NCBI GenBank assembly: GCA_024280455.1
Contig: JAJRQC010000005.1
Location: 1-59,791, forward strand
Direction: 5' to 3'
DNA length: 59,791 bases
Source of the DNA: Deltaproteobacteria bacterium
Lineage (GTDB): Bacteria > Desulfobacterota > Desulfobulbia > Desulfobulbales > Desulfobulbaceae
Numbering within the stretch: the first letter of the stretch is position 1; each line of letters begins with the position of its first letter. Positions 8,834 through 16,621 of this stretch are shown here, one piece after another. Both the position numbers and the translations under genes were made by a program. The notes under the pieces are model-generated. The model worked only from the letters and a program-made list of their open reading frames with translations. It did no database searches and was not told where the DNA came from.

Positions 8834-9574
8834 TTATTGCCCTTTTGCCAGTCGCCGGACCAGATAATCGGACTGGCCGGCCTCTTTGATTTTTTCGCCG
8901 GTCCGGATAAAGTCATATTTCAGCCTGCGAAATTCCACGGTGTTTTTTTTTGTGTCAAGGATACAATAGCAGGCCCGTGGATCACGGTCACGGGGCTGGC
9001 CAACCGAGCCGCAGTTGATGATTTGCCGTCTTTGCGGGTCGAGATCACAGGATACCCGGCCCTTTGGCTGGAAGAAATCGGTCTGCAAGAAATTTTTTCG
9101 GGTAATGATCACCGGCCGGTGGCTGTGCGAAACAAATAAAACATGTTCCCTGGTCGCCCGAAATGATCGCTGGGCGTATTTATTATTGATCACATACCGA
9201 TATGCCTCGGGATTGTAGGGATTGGCATGGGAAAACAGCATGTCACCCATGGGCAGGGTAGGCGGGCGGTTTTTCAAAAAAGAACTGTTTTCCTCTGTCA
9301 GCTGGTCAATGGTCCACAGAATCGCCCTGGTTGCATCTTTTGTCATCGCATAGGGTGAATAACGCCAGATGGCCGCGGCATCGTGATTGCCCAGCAGGCA
9401 GTTGAGCTTTGGCAGGGCGCGCACCCGTTCGATACACTGGTTCGGATTTGCCCCGTAACCGACAATATCACCGAGACAGAAGTAGCGGTGAATGGATTGG
9501 CCGGCCGCGTCGTTTAAAACGGTATCCAGGGCCTCCAGGTTGGCATGGATATCTGAAAACACGGCAAGGCGCAT
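8834..9574 (-). CDS. Calcineurin-like metallophosphoesterase
   Basis: This 246-residue cytoplasmic metallophosphoesterase has the two-metal signature in order: FSDIHANLEAL near the N-terminus, GDIVGYG at ~36-42, GNHD at ~62-65, and the later FSHANPYN, FVSHSHRP and NCGSVGQPRD blocks. The family includes protein phosphatases and nucleotide phosphodiesterases, and the sequence does not decide which. It overlaps the end of the upstream kinase gene (shared TGATG) and lies just before the c-heme kinase. A plausible inference is that it is the phosphatase that opposes the neighbouring Ser/Thr kinases. No signal peptide or membrane segment is present. Confidence 0.85.
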   Translation of the reverse strand: MRLAVFSDIHANLEALDTVLNDAAGQSIHRYFCLGDIVGYGANPNQCIERVRALPKLNCLLGNHDAAAIWRYSPYAMTKDATRAILWTIDQLTEENSSFLKNRPPTLPMGDMLFSHANPYNPEAYRYVINNKYAQRSFRATREHVLFVSHSHRPVIITRKNFLQTDFFQPKGRVSCDLDPQRRQIINCGSVGQPRDRDPRACYCILDTKKNTVEFRRLKYDFIRTGEKIKEAGQSDYLVRRLAKGQ

Positions 9575-11517
9575 CAGGCAGTTCCCGGGCTATCGGCTGT
9601 TGAACCGGTTTTCAAGGTGGTCGGGGATCGGTCTTCAATGTACTGCCTGATGGTGTGCAGTTGGAGCAGGGGACCGCCGCTGGGAATATCGGTTGCATAT
9701 ATCGGGCATGAGGAATCAAACAGATTGCCCAGTTGGCCGGGATCCCGGTGGCCGGACTCTCTTCCGATATGATCGCTGACCGCAAAGAGTTGTTGACGAA
9801 ATCTGCAGGAGCCGGGGAGGGCCTGATTGATGTAGATGGATTTCATGGTCTCGAGGTCGCCCTGAACGGCTGCGGCAAGCATTTTGCCGGCAATGGCGTG
9901 TACTTCATTATGGACCGGTTCAAGGATTGTAACCACATCCCGCCAGGCCGGATTGGGCCGTAACTGCAAGAGCCACTGTTTAATGCAACACTGGTGTTCT
10001 CTCATCTCCGGTGGAGTTGCCTTTTTTTGCAGCAGGGTCAGGGCCAGGTCGCCTATCCATTCCACATGGTCAAACCAGCAGTCGATCAGAAAAAGATCCA
10101 TGGCCAGTACCTGATCTTCAGAGAGCTGACCAGGATCACTCTCCACCAGTGTCCAGACCGTTTCGTTGTTGTCGGGCCGGGAAATGAGAACCCTGGCCGT
10201 GCTTTTTTCGGTAACGGTATCAACAATGGACTGCAGAAATAAGGAGTTTGGTTTGCGCGGCGGGCCCAGGACAATCAGGTCTGCTCTGATGTTTTCCGCC
10301 AGCTCAAGGATCGTTTCAATGACGCTGCCCCGAATCAAACGGATCGTGGGGTCGAGGTTGTAATGACGAAAGCGGAGGATGAAATCCTCAAGCCGCCGCC
10401 GGAACTGTTCGCCCTCGACCTCACGGCTGTACTGCAGGAGGTGGGAGTCATCTTCGTCCTCAATCACAAAGAGCAGAGTGGCGTCGCCACGATGGATCAG
10501 GGCCCGGTGCCGGACCTCTTCGATTACTGAATCGGCGGTGTCGTCATTGGCTACGGCGCCAAGGATACGGTAATGCTGTTGGCCGGAGGGTTTGATTTTT
10601 ATATCCGCTGGAAGGTTCAGAGAGGGGGTGGGTAAAAAGAAACCAAGCCATTGCCAGGGTTTTCTGCGTTCCTCCCCCTTGTCTGTAACCGGTAAGTCAC
10701 GGTAGCTTTGGAGGTCTTCGAAGAGACTTTGAGCATTGCGGTAGCGTTTTTTTGGATTTCGCTCCAGGCTCTTCAGAATAATTTGTTGAATCTGGGGCGG
10801 AATGTCGGCCACGTAATATCTTGGGGGAACCGGATCGACCTTGAGCCGCCAGCGGGTGGTGGAACGTTTTTTCGAGCGGGGAAAGGGCAGGTGACCGGTC
10901 AGCATTTCATACAACATCACCCCCAGACTGTACAGGTCGCTGCCAGCCAGGTGCTGTCTGGCGACAAGCTGTTCCGGGGCAATATAGTAGGGGGTGCCGT
11001 GGGGCGTGGAAAAGTCCTCAGCCAGCAGGTCATCCATTCCCTCCATTGTCGCCAGCCCGAAATCAATGAGTTTGACGGCCCCGGCGTCGGTCAGGATGAC
11101 GTTTTCCGGTTTGAGATCAAGATGACAGATTTTCTGGTCGTGCAGGTAGGTGAGCGCCCTGGCAAGTTGTTGAATGAGTGCCTGGGCGCTCTCAAGCGAC
11201 AGGGTTTTTCCCGGGCCGACAAGAGTTCGCAGTTCTTTGCCGGCGACGTATTCCTGGATGATGTACTGCCGTGATCGTTTGCGGTAATAAAAGCGAACCA
11301 CTCCGGGATGGTTTAAAAAACGACCGATACGTTCTTCATTCTGATAATGATAAAATCGCACGGGATGGTTGAGAATGTCGCCGAGCGGAACCTTGAGGGC
11401 GACGGTCTGGTCGGTCAGCAGATCAACCGCCCGGTAGATTTGGGCCATGCCGCCGCCATAGAGGATTTCCTCTATGGTAAAGGTGTCTATGGTGTCACCG
11501 ACCTGGAGTGTTGCCAT
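9574..11517 (-). CDS. Ser/Thr kinase-universal stress protein-CZB-like fusion
   Basis: This 647-residue cytoplasmic protein has three parts. Residues ~8-265 are a complete Hanks-type kinase: YGGGMAQ loop, VALKVP Lys, HLDLKPEN, DFGLA, APEQL. Residues ~320-460 are a Usp domain (RILGAVAND at its start, then ADLIVLGPPRKP and ARVLISRP). The C-terminal ~140 residues contain DHVEW, CCIKQWL and VHNEVH, whose order and spacing resemble the zinc ligands of chemoreceptor zinc-binding (CZB) domains. The architecture is unusual. CZB domains sense zinc or hypochlorite, so this may be a stress-regulated kinase; that is inference. The start ATG 11517 is chosen because GGAGG lies nine bases upstream. A GTG at 11526 would touch the ribosome-binding site. 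Confidence 0.82.
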   Translation of the reverse strand: MATLQVGDTIDTFTIEEILYGGGMAQIYRAVDLLTDQTVALKVPLGDILNHPVRFYHYQNEERIGRFLNHPGVVRFYYRKRSRQYIIQEYVAGKELRTLVGPGKTLSLESAQALIQQLARALTYLHDQKICHLDLKPENVILTDAGAVKLIDFGLATMEGMDDLLAEDFSTPHGTPYYIAPEQLVARQHLAGSDLYSLGVMLYEMLTGHLPFPRSKKRSTTRWRLKVDPVPPRYYVADIPPQIQQIILKSLERNPKKRYRNAQSLFEDLQSYRDLPVTDKGEERRKPWQWLGFFLPTPSLNLPADIKIKPSGQQHYRILGAVANDDTADSVIEEVRHRALIHRGDATLLFVIEDEDDSHLLQYSREVEGEQFRRRLEDFILRFRHYNLDPTIRLIRGSVIETILELAENIRADLIVLGPPRKPNSLFLQSIVDTVTEKSTARVLISRPDNNETVWTLVESDPGQLSEDQVLAMDLFLIDCWFDHVEWIGDLALTLLQKKATPPEMREHQCCIKQWLLQLRPNPAWRDVVTILEPVHNEVHAIAGKMLAAAVQGDLETMKSIYINQALPGSCRFRQQLFAVSDHIGRESGHRDPGQLGNLFDSSCPIYATDIPSGGPLLQLHTIRQYIEDRSPTTLKTGSTADSPGTA

Positions 11518-11553
11518 TTCTTCCACCCTCCGGCATCACCTTGAGCAATCCGC

Positions 11554-12669
11554 CTAAAAGCCAAGCAGTTTGGGGCAGCCCCGACAGGGGAGCGGCGGCG
11601 GATTTTCATGGAATGCCTTACGGATTGTCTTGCGGGCCTGTTCCAATTGTTCAATCCCGTCCATATCGTACCCTACTTTGCCGAGATAGTGCTGGTAAAT
11701 TTCCACCCGTCGCTGAAATTCTTTTCGAAATGTTCTGTAGGAATCCTGGTTCCAGAGAGTATCGAGATCATCTTGATGCAGATTCCCGAATCGAACCGGA
11801 ATTTTTTGTGCATTGCGGCAATCCGACAGCCAGGTAAACTCTGCACTTATGGGAGGGTTGAGGAATACACAGGGAGAAACACTGCCGTCGGCAGCAATAA
11901 AGAGGTTGTCAATGGGGTTTTTATCACAGATCGGCAGCAGGGAAGGGGTATTGGCCGGTAATCGCAACTCCACCCGGCAGAGCAGGGCAAGCAGTGTGGC
12001 CAACCGTGGAGCGGTTTTTTGTCTTTTTATTGGCTGTTGTTTTTCATCGACCGAGAAAAGCTGCATTTTGACCTGCTTTTCATCGGCTGCATGGGTGAGG
12101 TGGACACCGGCAAGTAGGTGGATGCCCCATTTGCGGCAGAGCAGGAGGCTGCGGCAGAGATCTTTCAGGGTTTCCGGCGTGAGCAGGTAGCTGATAGCCA
12201 GCACAGGTCTCTTTTTATTGAGCTGTTTTTTGACCCGGCTTACGGTGGTGAGGGTCCGGCGCAACAGATCAAAAGATCCGGTACCGCGTAATGAATCCTG
12301 GGTAAGCGGTCCGGCTCCGGCCATGGAAAAGGTTATCGCATCCACCCCGGATTTAAGCAGGCGATGGGCAAGATCGTCATCCATGATCGTGCCGTTACTG
12401 GTAAAACTTGCCTGGCTGCCTGCGGTTTTGGCCAGGGAAATGAAGGAGATCAGGTGCGGATGGAGTAGCGGTTCGCCCCAGCCCTGGAGATGGACCGCCT
12501 GGGTTCGGCTGAAAACATCTTTCAGTTTCTGAAAAATGTCCGGGTCAAGATCCCGCTCCTGCCAGAGTGATGGATGTGATCCACGCAGGCAGGTTGTACA
12601 ATGCAGAGTGCAACGGCTGGTCGGCTCGATCTGGAGAAGACCGTATTCAGGTTTTTTGTACTCAACCAC
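11554..12669 (-). CDS. Radical SAM protein with SPASM-like C-terminus
   Basis: This 371-residue iron-sulfur enzyme has the radical SAM cluster motif CTLHCTTC at ~19-26, followed by GWGEPLLHP and FTSNGT, typical of the SAM-binding barrel. The C-terminal third has cysteines (ICDKNP, SPCVFL, PCRGCPK) as in SPASM-type auxiliary-cluster domains, plus GNLHQDDLDTLW, a common element before that region. Such enzymes modify peptides or cofactors; the substrate cannot be read here and no precursor peptide is obvious. The gene starts with GTG 12669, preceded by AGGA. It lies 36 bp before the kinase-Usp-CZB gene in the same operon, an unusual partner for signalling genes. Confidence 0.85.
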   Translation of the reverse strand: MVEYKKPEYGLLQIEPTSRCTLHCTTCLRGSHPSLWQERDLDPDIFQKLKDVFSRTQAVHLQGWGEPLLHPHLISFISLAKTAGSQASFTSNGTIMDDDLAHRLLKSGVDAITFSMAGAGPLTQDSLRGTGSFDLLRRTLTTVSRVKKQLNKKRPVLAISYLLTPETLKDLCRSLLLCRKWGIHLLAGVHLTHAADEKQVKMQLFSVDEKQQPIKRQKTAPRLATLLALLCRVELRLPANTPSLLPICDKNPIDNLFIAADGSVSPCVFLNPPISAEFTWLSDCRNAQKIPVRFGNLHQDDLDTLWNQDSYRTFRKEFQRRVEIYQHYLGKVGYDMDGIEQLEQARKTIRKAFHENPPPLPCRGCPKLLGF

Positions 12670-12754
12670 GTCTGTGTTCCTGTTGGTTACCGAAAAGAGA
12701 CGAACATGTATTTCAGATCATGGAGTCAGGCTGTGCTTTGATGGTGATCGGATT

Positions 12755-13327
12755 CTATTTTATAAAGTACGCATACCCCGCGACAAGAATCAGAATGACA
12801 AGAACTTCTATCACCGTGATTTTGGTGAGCATAATGCTGATTTTCCGCTGTGACGGATTCATCTGCAGAAGCACTTTGTTCATGAGCAGGCGAAAAAAAA
12901 GAGTCCGAGGCGTGGTTGCGGTGTAGAGCCTGAGATATTCCTGAATCGCCCGGGTCCAGAGAAGAATATCCTGTTCAAGTGCATCGTCGGGTACTTCATC
13001 CGTATACCTGACCCGTAGCCGTGTCTTGTCCTCGGTGGTAAAAAAGAGCAGCTCCTGTATGCCGAAATCAAAAAGCGTGACCCGCATGAAGATCTCGCAA
13101 TCTTCCGGATCATCCTGAGCGGTGGAATCATCTAAATGCAGTCCCAGGGAGAATTCCTGGTCGGTGGCATAATCACGAAGTGTTACAAAAAGGGTGTTGT
13201 CACGTTGTTCGGACTGGTCGACAAACCAGTGCGGATGCAGGTGGAGGAGTTTGTTTGCATCCAGAATCCTGCCCGGATCCAGAGCTGATACCGTGGCCGG
13301 CAGGGCCAGATCGACAAAACGTTCCAT
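12755..13327 (-). CDS. Tail-anchored membrane protein of unknown function
   Basis: This 190-residue protein is not recognised. The first ~165 residues are soluble and acidic, with a pattern of alternating strands. The final ~20 residues (ITVIEVLVILILVAGYAYFI) form one hydrophobic helix ending two residues before the stop, so the protein is probably anchored by its C-terminus with the bulk in the cytoplasm. It begins one base after the stop of the upstream universal stress protein gene and is followed by the radical SAM gene after 85 bp. Co-transcription suggests a role in the same signalling or stress unit. No catalytic motif is evident. Confidence 0.65.
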   Translation of the reverse strand: MERFVDLALPATVSALDPGRILDANKLLHLHPHWFVDQSEQRDNTLFVTLRDYATDQEFSLGLHLDDSTAQDDPEDCEIFMRVTLFDFGIQELLFFTTEDKTRLRVRYTDEVPDDALEQDILLWTRAIQEYLRLYTATTPRTLFFRLLMNKVLLQMNPSQRKISIMLTKITVIEVLVILILVAGYAYFIK

Positions 13328-13328
13328 A

Positions 13329-13823
13329 TCAGTCCGTAGATGTCAGAGGCGGGGCAATAAGCAGCGGGCAGGGCAGGGCAGGGTGCAGCTTTGCCGGGTC
13401 GATACGGGCCCTGAGACCTTTTTCCATCTTCAGTTTAAACAGCCTGCGACTCTTCCGATACGGCCCGATCACGATCAGGTCACAGTTTCGTTTCTTTGCC
13501 TGGGCGGCAATGGTCTCTTCAATGGGACCGACTACGCCGGCGAAGACGGCCCCGGCCGCAGCCGGATATTTTTCTTTAATTCTCTGCCAGTCTTCTTCGT
13601 TTTCTTCCTGCATCTGCCGCTCCACATGATCAAGAAAGGTTGTGTGGGTTTTACTTGAATTGAGCCAGTCATCGCCGGTCATGGACTGCCAGTCCTGGTC
13701 AATGATGGTCAACACCGTAACCTGAAGCTCAGGTGCCTTTGCGCAGAGCTCTGTGAAGACAATGTGCTCAGCCTGCATGGCACCTGCTGTTCCATGGGTA
13801 CAGAGAAGAAGGGATGTAAACAT
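13329..13823 (-). CDS. Universal stress protein (UspA family)
   Basis: This is a 164-residue single Usp domain. It has the N-terminal strand FTSLLLCTHGT, a long central helix, and the C-terminal nucleotide-binding region DLIVIGPYRKS ending in PCPLLIAPP. The variant G-P-Y-R-K in place of G-x2-G-x9-G(S/T) is close to the IVLGPPRKP of the Usp domain in the kinase fusion three genes downstream, so the two may be related. It is the first gene of the minus-strand signalling operon. I prefer ATG 13823, as the frame extends to 13895 but those 24 residues are not family-like. Confidence 0.8.
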   Translation of the reverse strand: MFTSLLLCTHGTAGAMQAEHIVFTELCAKAPELQVTVLTIIDQDWQSMTGDDWLNSSKTHTTFLDHVERQMQEENEEDWQRIKEKYPAAAGAVFAGVVGPIEETIAAQAKKRNCDLIVIGPYRKSRRLFKLKMEKGLRARIDPAKLHPALPCPLLIAPPLTSTD

Positions 13824-13870
13824 ATTTAAAAAACACCTGGGAGGTCGCCCCACGGAAACGTGAGGGAAAG

Positions 13871-13907
13871 AAAATCCTTCCCGACACGGATACATGCCGG
13901 GAAGGAT
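13871..13907 (-). terminator. Intrinsic terminator
   Basis: This is a perfect 10-bp stem (ATCCTTCCCG with CGGGAAGGAT) with a 14-nt loop. On the minus strand it is followed by TTTTC. It lies between the 65-aa membrane protein gene and the universal stress protein gene, so it separates the transporter transcript from the signalling operon. Confidence 0.75.
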
Positions 13908-13943
13908 AGGTTGATTGTTTGCGGTTTACTCTTTACGGACGTG

Positions 13944-14141
13944 CTACATCCATTTTGTAAAAATCAAAACAATAAAGGTTGTCAGCAGTGACAGGATAAG
14001 AGCAGTCATGTCCTCGTTACGTTCGCTGGAAAAAACGGACAGGGCGCGTTCTTCCAGCTCTTCCGTGTTTGCATTTTTTGAAATTTCAGCCTCCCCCTTG
14101 CCGGCATCACCTGTTTCGATGGTAATTTTATCATCACTCAT
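13944..14141 (-). CDS. Small single-pass membrane protein
   Basis: This 65-residue protein has a charged N-terminal 40 residues and one C-terminal transmembrane helix (ALILSLLTTFIVLIFTK). AGAGGA lies seven bases before ATG and supports the start. I do not recognise a family. It is 108 bp downstream of the YeiH-like transporter on the same strand and just before a terminator, so it is probably the last gene of that transcript and may be an accessory of the transporter. Confidence 0.6.
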   Translation of the reverse strand: MSDDKITIETGDAGKGEAEISKNANTEELEERALSVFSSERNEDMTALILSLLTTFIVLIFTKWM

Positions 14142-14249
14142 ATCAAATCCTCTTGGAAATTATACCTGAAAATTGATCCAAAGCCAGTGCTTTTGATGAA
14201 TTTTCATCAGTTATTGTTGCTGAGGCCGAAAGTTGTCGGTTTCCAATGG

Positions 14250-15878
14250 TCATTTAAGCACCACGTCTTTGACCAGCCATAAGACAACAAAGAATGACAG
14301 CACGGCCTTGGTTACCCCGGAAATAAGACCGATGGCCAGGGGCCAGCCGCCTGCCTGCAGAACTGCCTTTTTGGTAATCTGCATGCCGAGCCCGATCAGG
14401 CCGAAGGCAAAGAACCAGATCATGCAGTCGGTCAGGGTGGTGACGGTTTTTGATTTTTTATGGACCTGTTTGACGGCATGTTTGATAGCCCCCTTGACAT
14501 CTTTACTCAGGTTGATCTCTTTAGCCTTGGCAGCTGCCAGTACGGATTCGAGTTGGAACATCCGGTCTTCACCCTGCTTGTTGAAAACCTTTTTGTCGGC
14601 ACGGTTTTCATAGTTGCCGGCAATCTGGCGCTGGGCAATGAGGTCTGTGACTGCGGCCATCTGTTCCTCGGTCAGGCCTTTGATTTCGTTTGCCTTCAGG
14701 GCATCGTTTAAAGTCTCCCATTCTTTTTCAGTAACCTGGGTACGATCATTATAACTGAAATCAATGTATTTGCCCTTATAATGAGTGGGCGGTGAAAAGA
14801 GGCCCATGGAAGACATGGCAAAAAGCAGCAGAAAACCGAGAATAAAAATTGGAAACTTGTCGATGACAACTTCTTTGAAGGTCAATTTTTTTCCAGTCTC
14901 TTTTCCAAACCAGGTGGCCAGAACCAGGACGATGATCGGCAGGAAGAGAACACGGGTAATGTTGAAAATTTCAGCAACCTTCAGGGTCTTGATGTCAACT
15001 GCGTTGAATGCAAGTGCTGCGGCTGCAACCTGGGCGGAATTCAGGATGCCGGTTCCGGCCCAGGCCCCGAATTGAACCGGGTTCATGCCGGCCCAATGAC
15101 CGATGGTGGGAAAGACAAACATACAGATAATACCAAAGGAAAGAATGGTGCCGATGGTATAGGCCATTTCTTCACTTTTTGCCTTGACCACGGGGGCGAC
15201 CGCTACGGTGGCGGACACACCGCAGACCCCCATTCCTGCTGAGAGTACACCGGTCATGGTTTTCGGCTGTTTAAACAGGTTGCCGAGCCAGAGTACAAAA
15301 AAGACCGTTCCCAGGACAAAGGTGCCGACCAGAAAGATGGAGTAGGTGCCGAGTTTTGCCAGCTCGGCAAAGCTGTACCGAGCGCCCAGCATGATGACAC
15401 CCATCTTGAGAACAAAACGGGCGCATTTAACTCCGGAAGCGGCAAACTTGGGAATTCCGTAGGTGTTGGTCAGCAGAACACCGGCCAGCAGGCCGAGGAC
15501 AACATAGTTCAGGTTGAGAATTTTATAGATTTTGAAACCAAGAACCGGTTGCAGGCTCTGACTGATCAGTTTGACAACCGGTTCCAGATACCAGCGGATG
15601 GCCATGGCCATCAGCAGGATGAGAAGGATGCCCGGCAGTGGTTGCAGGACAAAGCGATCAATAATGGTGTCTCCGGGTTTGCGGATGGAATTGATGATTG
15701 CACCGAGTATGCCGATACCACCGCAGATAAAGCCCATGGCTATCTGAAGGTCGGAGGTTTTGGCTGTATGGAGATATTTCATCAGCGGATGCAACATGCC
15801 GCTGCTGGCAATCAATGCGTAAATGATCAGAAAACCGCTGATAATAAACAGCGGTTTGTTGTCCTGTGCCTGGGCCAT
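14250..15878 (-). CDS. YeiH-family putative sulfate exporter
   Basis: This 542-residue polytopic inner-membrane protein belongs to the YeiH/UPF0324 family, annotated as putative sulfate exporters. It has about 12 hydrophobic segments, with family-like blocks LGLLAGVLLTN, KMGVIMLGARYSF, GMGVCGVSATVAVAP, and GTGILNSAQVAAAA. A hydrophilic insert of ~110 residues (about 375-485, SFNDRTQ-like to VKGAIKHAVK) precedes the last helices and makes it longer than typical ~340-residue members. The start has a strong ribosome-binding site (GGAGAG). It is preceded by a 91-aa membrane protein gene on the same strand. The true substrate is not established for the family. Confidence 0.8.
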   Translation of the reverse strand: MAQAQDNKPLFIISGFLIIYALIASSGMLHPLMKYLHTAKTSDLQIAMGFICGGIGILGAIINSIRKPGDTIIDRFVLQPLPGILLILLMAMAIRWYLEPVVKLISQSLQPVLGFKIYKILNLNYVVLGLLAGVLLTNTYGIPKFAASGVKCARFVLKMGVIMLGARYSFAELAKLGTYSIFLVGTFVLGTVFFVLWLGNLFKQPKTMTGVLSAGMGVCGVSATVAVAPVVKAKSEEMAYTIGTILSFGIICMFVFPTIGHWAGMNPVQFGAWAGTGILNSAQVAAAALAFNAVDIKTLKVAEIFNITRVLFLPIIVLVLATWFGKETGKKLTFKEVVIDKFPIFILGFLLLFAMSSMGLFSPPTHYKGKYIDFSYNDRTQVTEKEWETLNDALKANEIKGLTEEQMAAVTDLIAQRQIAGNYENRADKKVFNKQGEDRMFQLESVLAAAKAKEINLSKDVKGAIKHAVKQVHKKSKTVTTLTDCMIWFFAFGLIGLGMQITKKAVLQAGGWPLAIGLISGVTKAVLSFFVVLWLVKDVVLK

Positions 15879-15999
15879 AATTACTCTCCTTTTATGTTTG
15901 TCGAAAAATCATCTTGAAGCCCTGTGCCGGTGGATCGATTTTCCGGGTCAAAGTCAACGTTGGTCGTCAAGAACAATGGTGTGGCTGTCTCGCGGCTAT

Positions 16000-16275
16000 T
16001 CACCTCCCTGTGCCGAATTCTTTTTTCTTTTGTTGGTCTATTTCGTCGAGTTTCCCGGAATAATAATGACCAACCATATCCAGAAGAACGTAGACGAGTC
16101 GTAAACCGATGACGGCTGCGACAATACAGCCGATGAGTTGTAAGGGGGTTCCCCGATCGGTGGCAAGAATAAATTGCATGGTCGGTGCCATGAGATCGGT
16201 CTTTGCAAGAAGAACAAGAGCGGTCAGGATGCCGATAAGAAGAGCAAGGATTGCTTTACGACTTGGCTGGAGCAT
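16000..16275 (-). CDS. Small two-helix membrane protein
   Basis: This is a 91-residue protein with two hydrophobic segments (residues ~9-25 and ~45-65) and a charged C-terminal tail (GKLDEIDQQKKKEF). AGGA lies five bases before ATG 16275. I recognise no family. It sits 121 bp upstream of the YeiH-like transporter and is probably its co-transcribed partner. It runs divergently from the histidine kinase gene to its right. Confidence 0.6.
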   Translation of the reverse strand: MLQPSRKAILALLIGILTALVLLAKTDLMAPTMQFILATDRGTPLQLIGCIVAAVIGLRLVYVLLDMVGHYYSGKLDEIDQQKKKEFGTGR

Positions 16276-16621
16276 GGTGTTCCTCTATCCTGTTGGAAAT
16301 GATGAAAAAATTGCATAGTTTCGCCACATGTTCTTTTATAGAGCAATTTCAGGGCCTAAAAAAGATGTTCGGTTAAGTATTTTTGTGATTATCTGGTTAT
16401 TCCACTATGTTCACCGTTTTTTTTTTCTTTTTTTGGCCAAAGGATGTGAAAAAAATGTAGTGTTAAATCTGATTCTGGTGCATCCTTAAGGAGGCACCAA
16501 GGCTGTTTCCTGGACCACTATCCGGCCAAAGCATCTGGTGCGTCCGCTTGGATGCAGTGCTTGCCATGGGATGCAGGGAGTCTTTTCCGTCACCGTCTGG
16601 TATGGAGAGAAAAAAGTAAAA
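16276..16621. other. Divergent intergenic region
   Basis: This ~345-bp region separates the minus-strand transporter operon from the plus-strand histidine kinase gene and should hold both promoters. It contains the palindrome at 16477-16498 and a related TCTGGTGC(A/G)TCC motif repeated at 16475-16486 and 16534-16545. No gene is supported. An extended kinase frame from 16538 would add a CSACHG sequence, but it has no ribosome-binding site. Confidence 0.45.
16477..16498. promoter_or_regulatory. Palindrome upstream of the c-heme histidine kinase
   Basis: GGTGC-A-TCCTTAAGGA-G-GCACC is symmetric except for the A/G pair that flanks the 10-bp perfect core. It lies ~125 bp before the kinase start. 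It could be a dimeric regulator operator. The GGTGC half recurs at 16537-16541. Confidence 0.4.

Noticed and set aside
16538-16621. N-terminal extension of the histidine kinase containing CSACHG, which looks like an extra heme motif
   Set aside because: No ribosome-binding site at 16538; ATG 16622 has GGAGAG upstream and gives the expected membrane-helix start. The CxxCH is probably chance.
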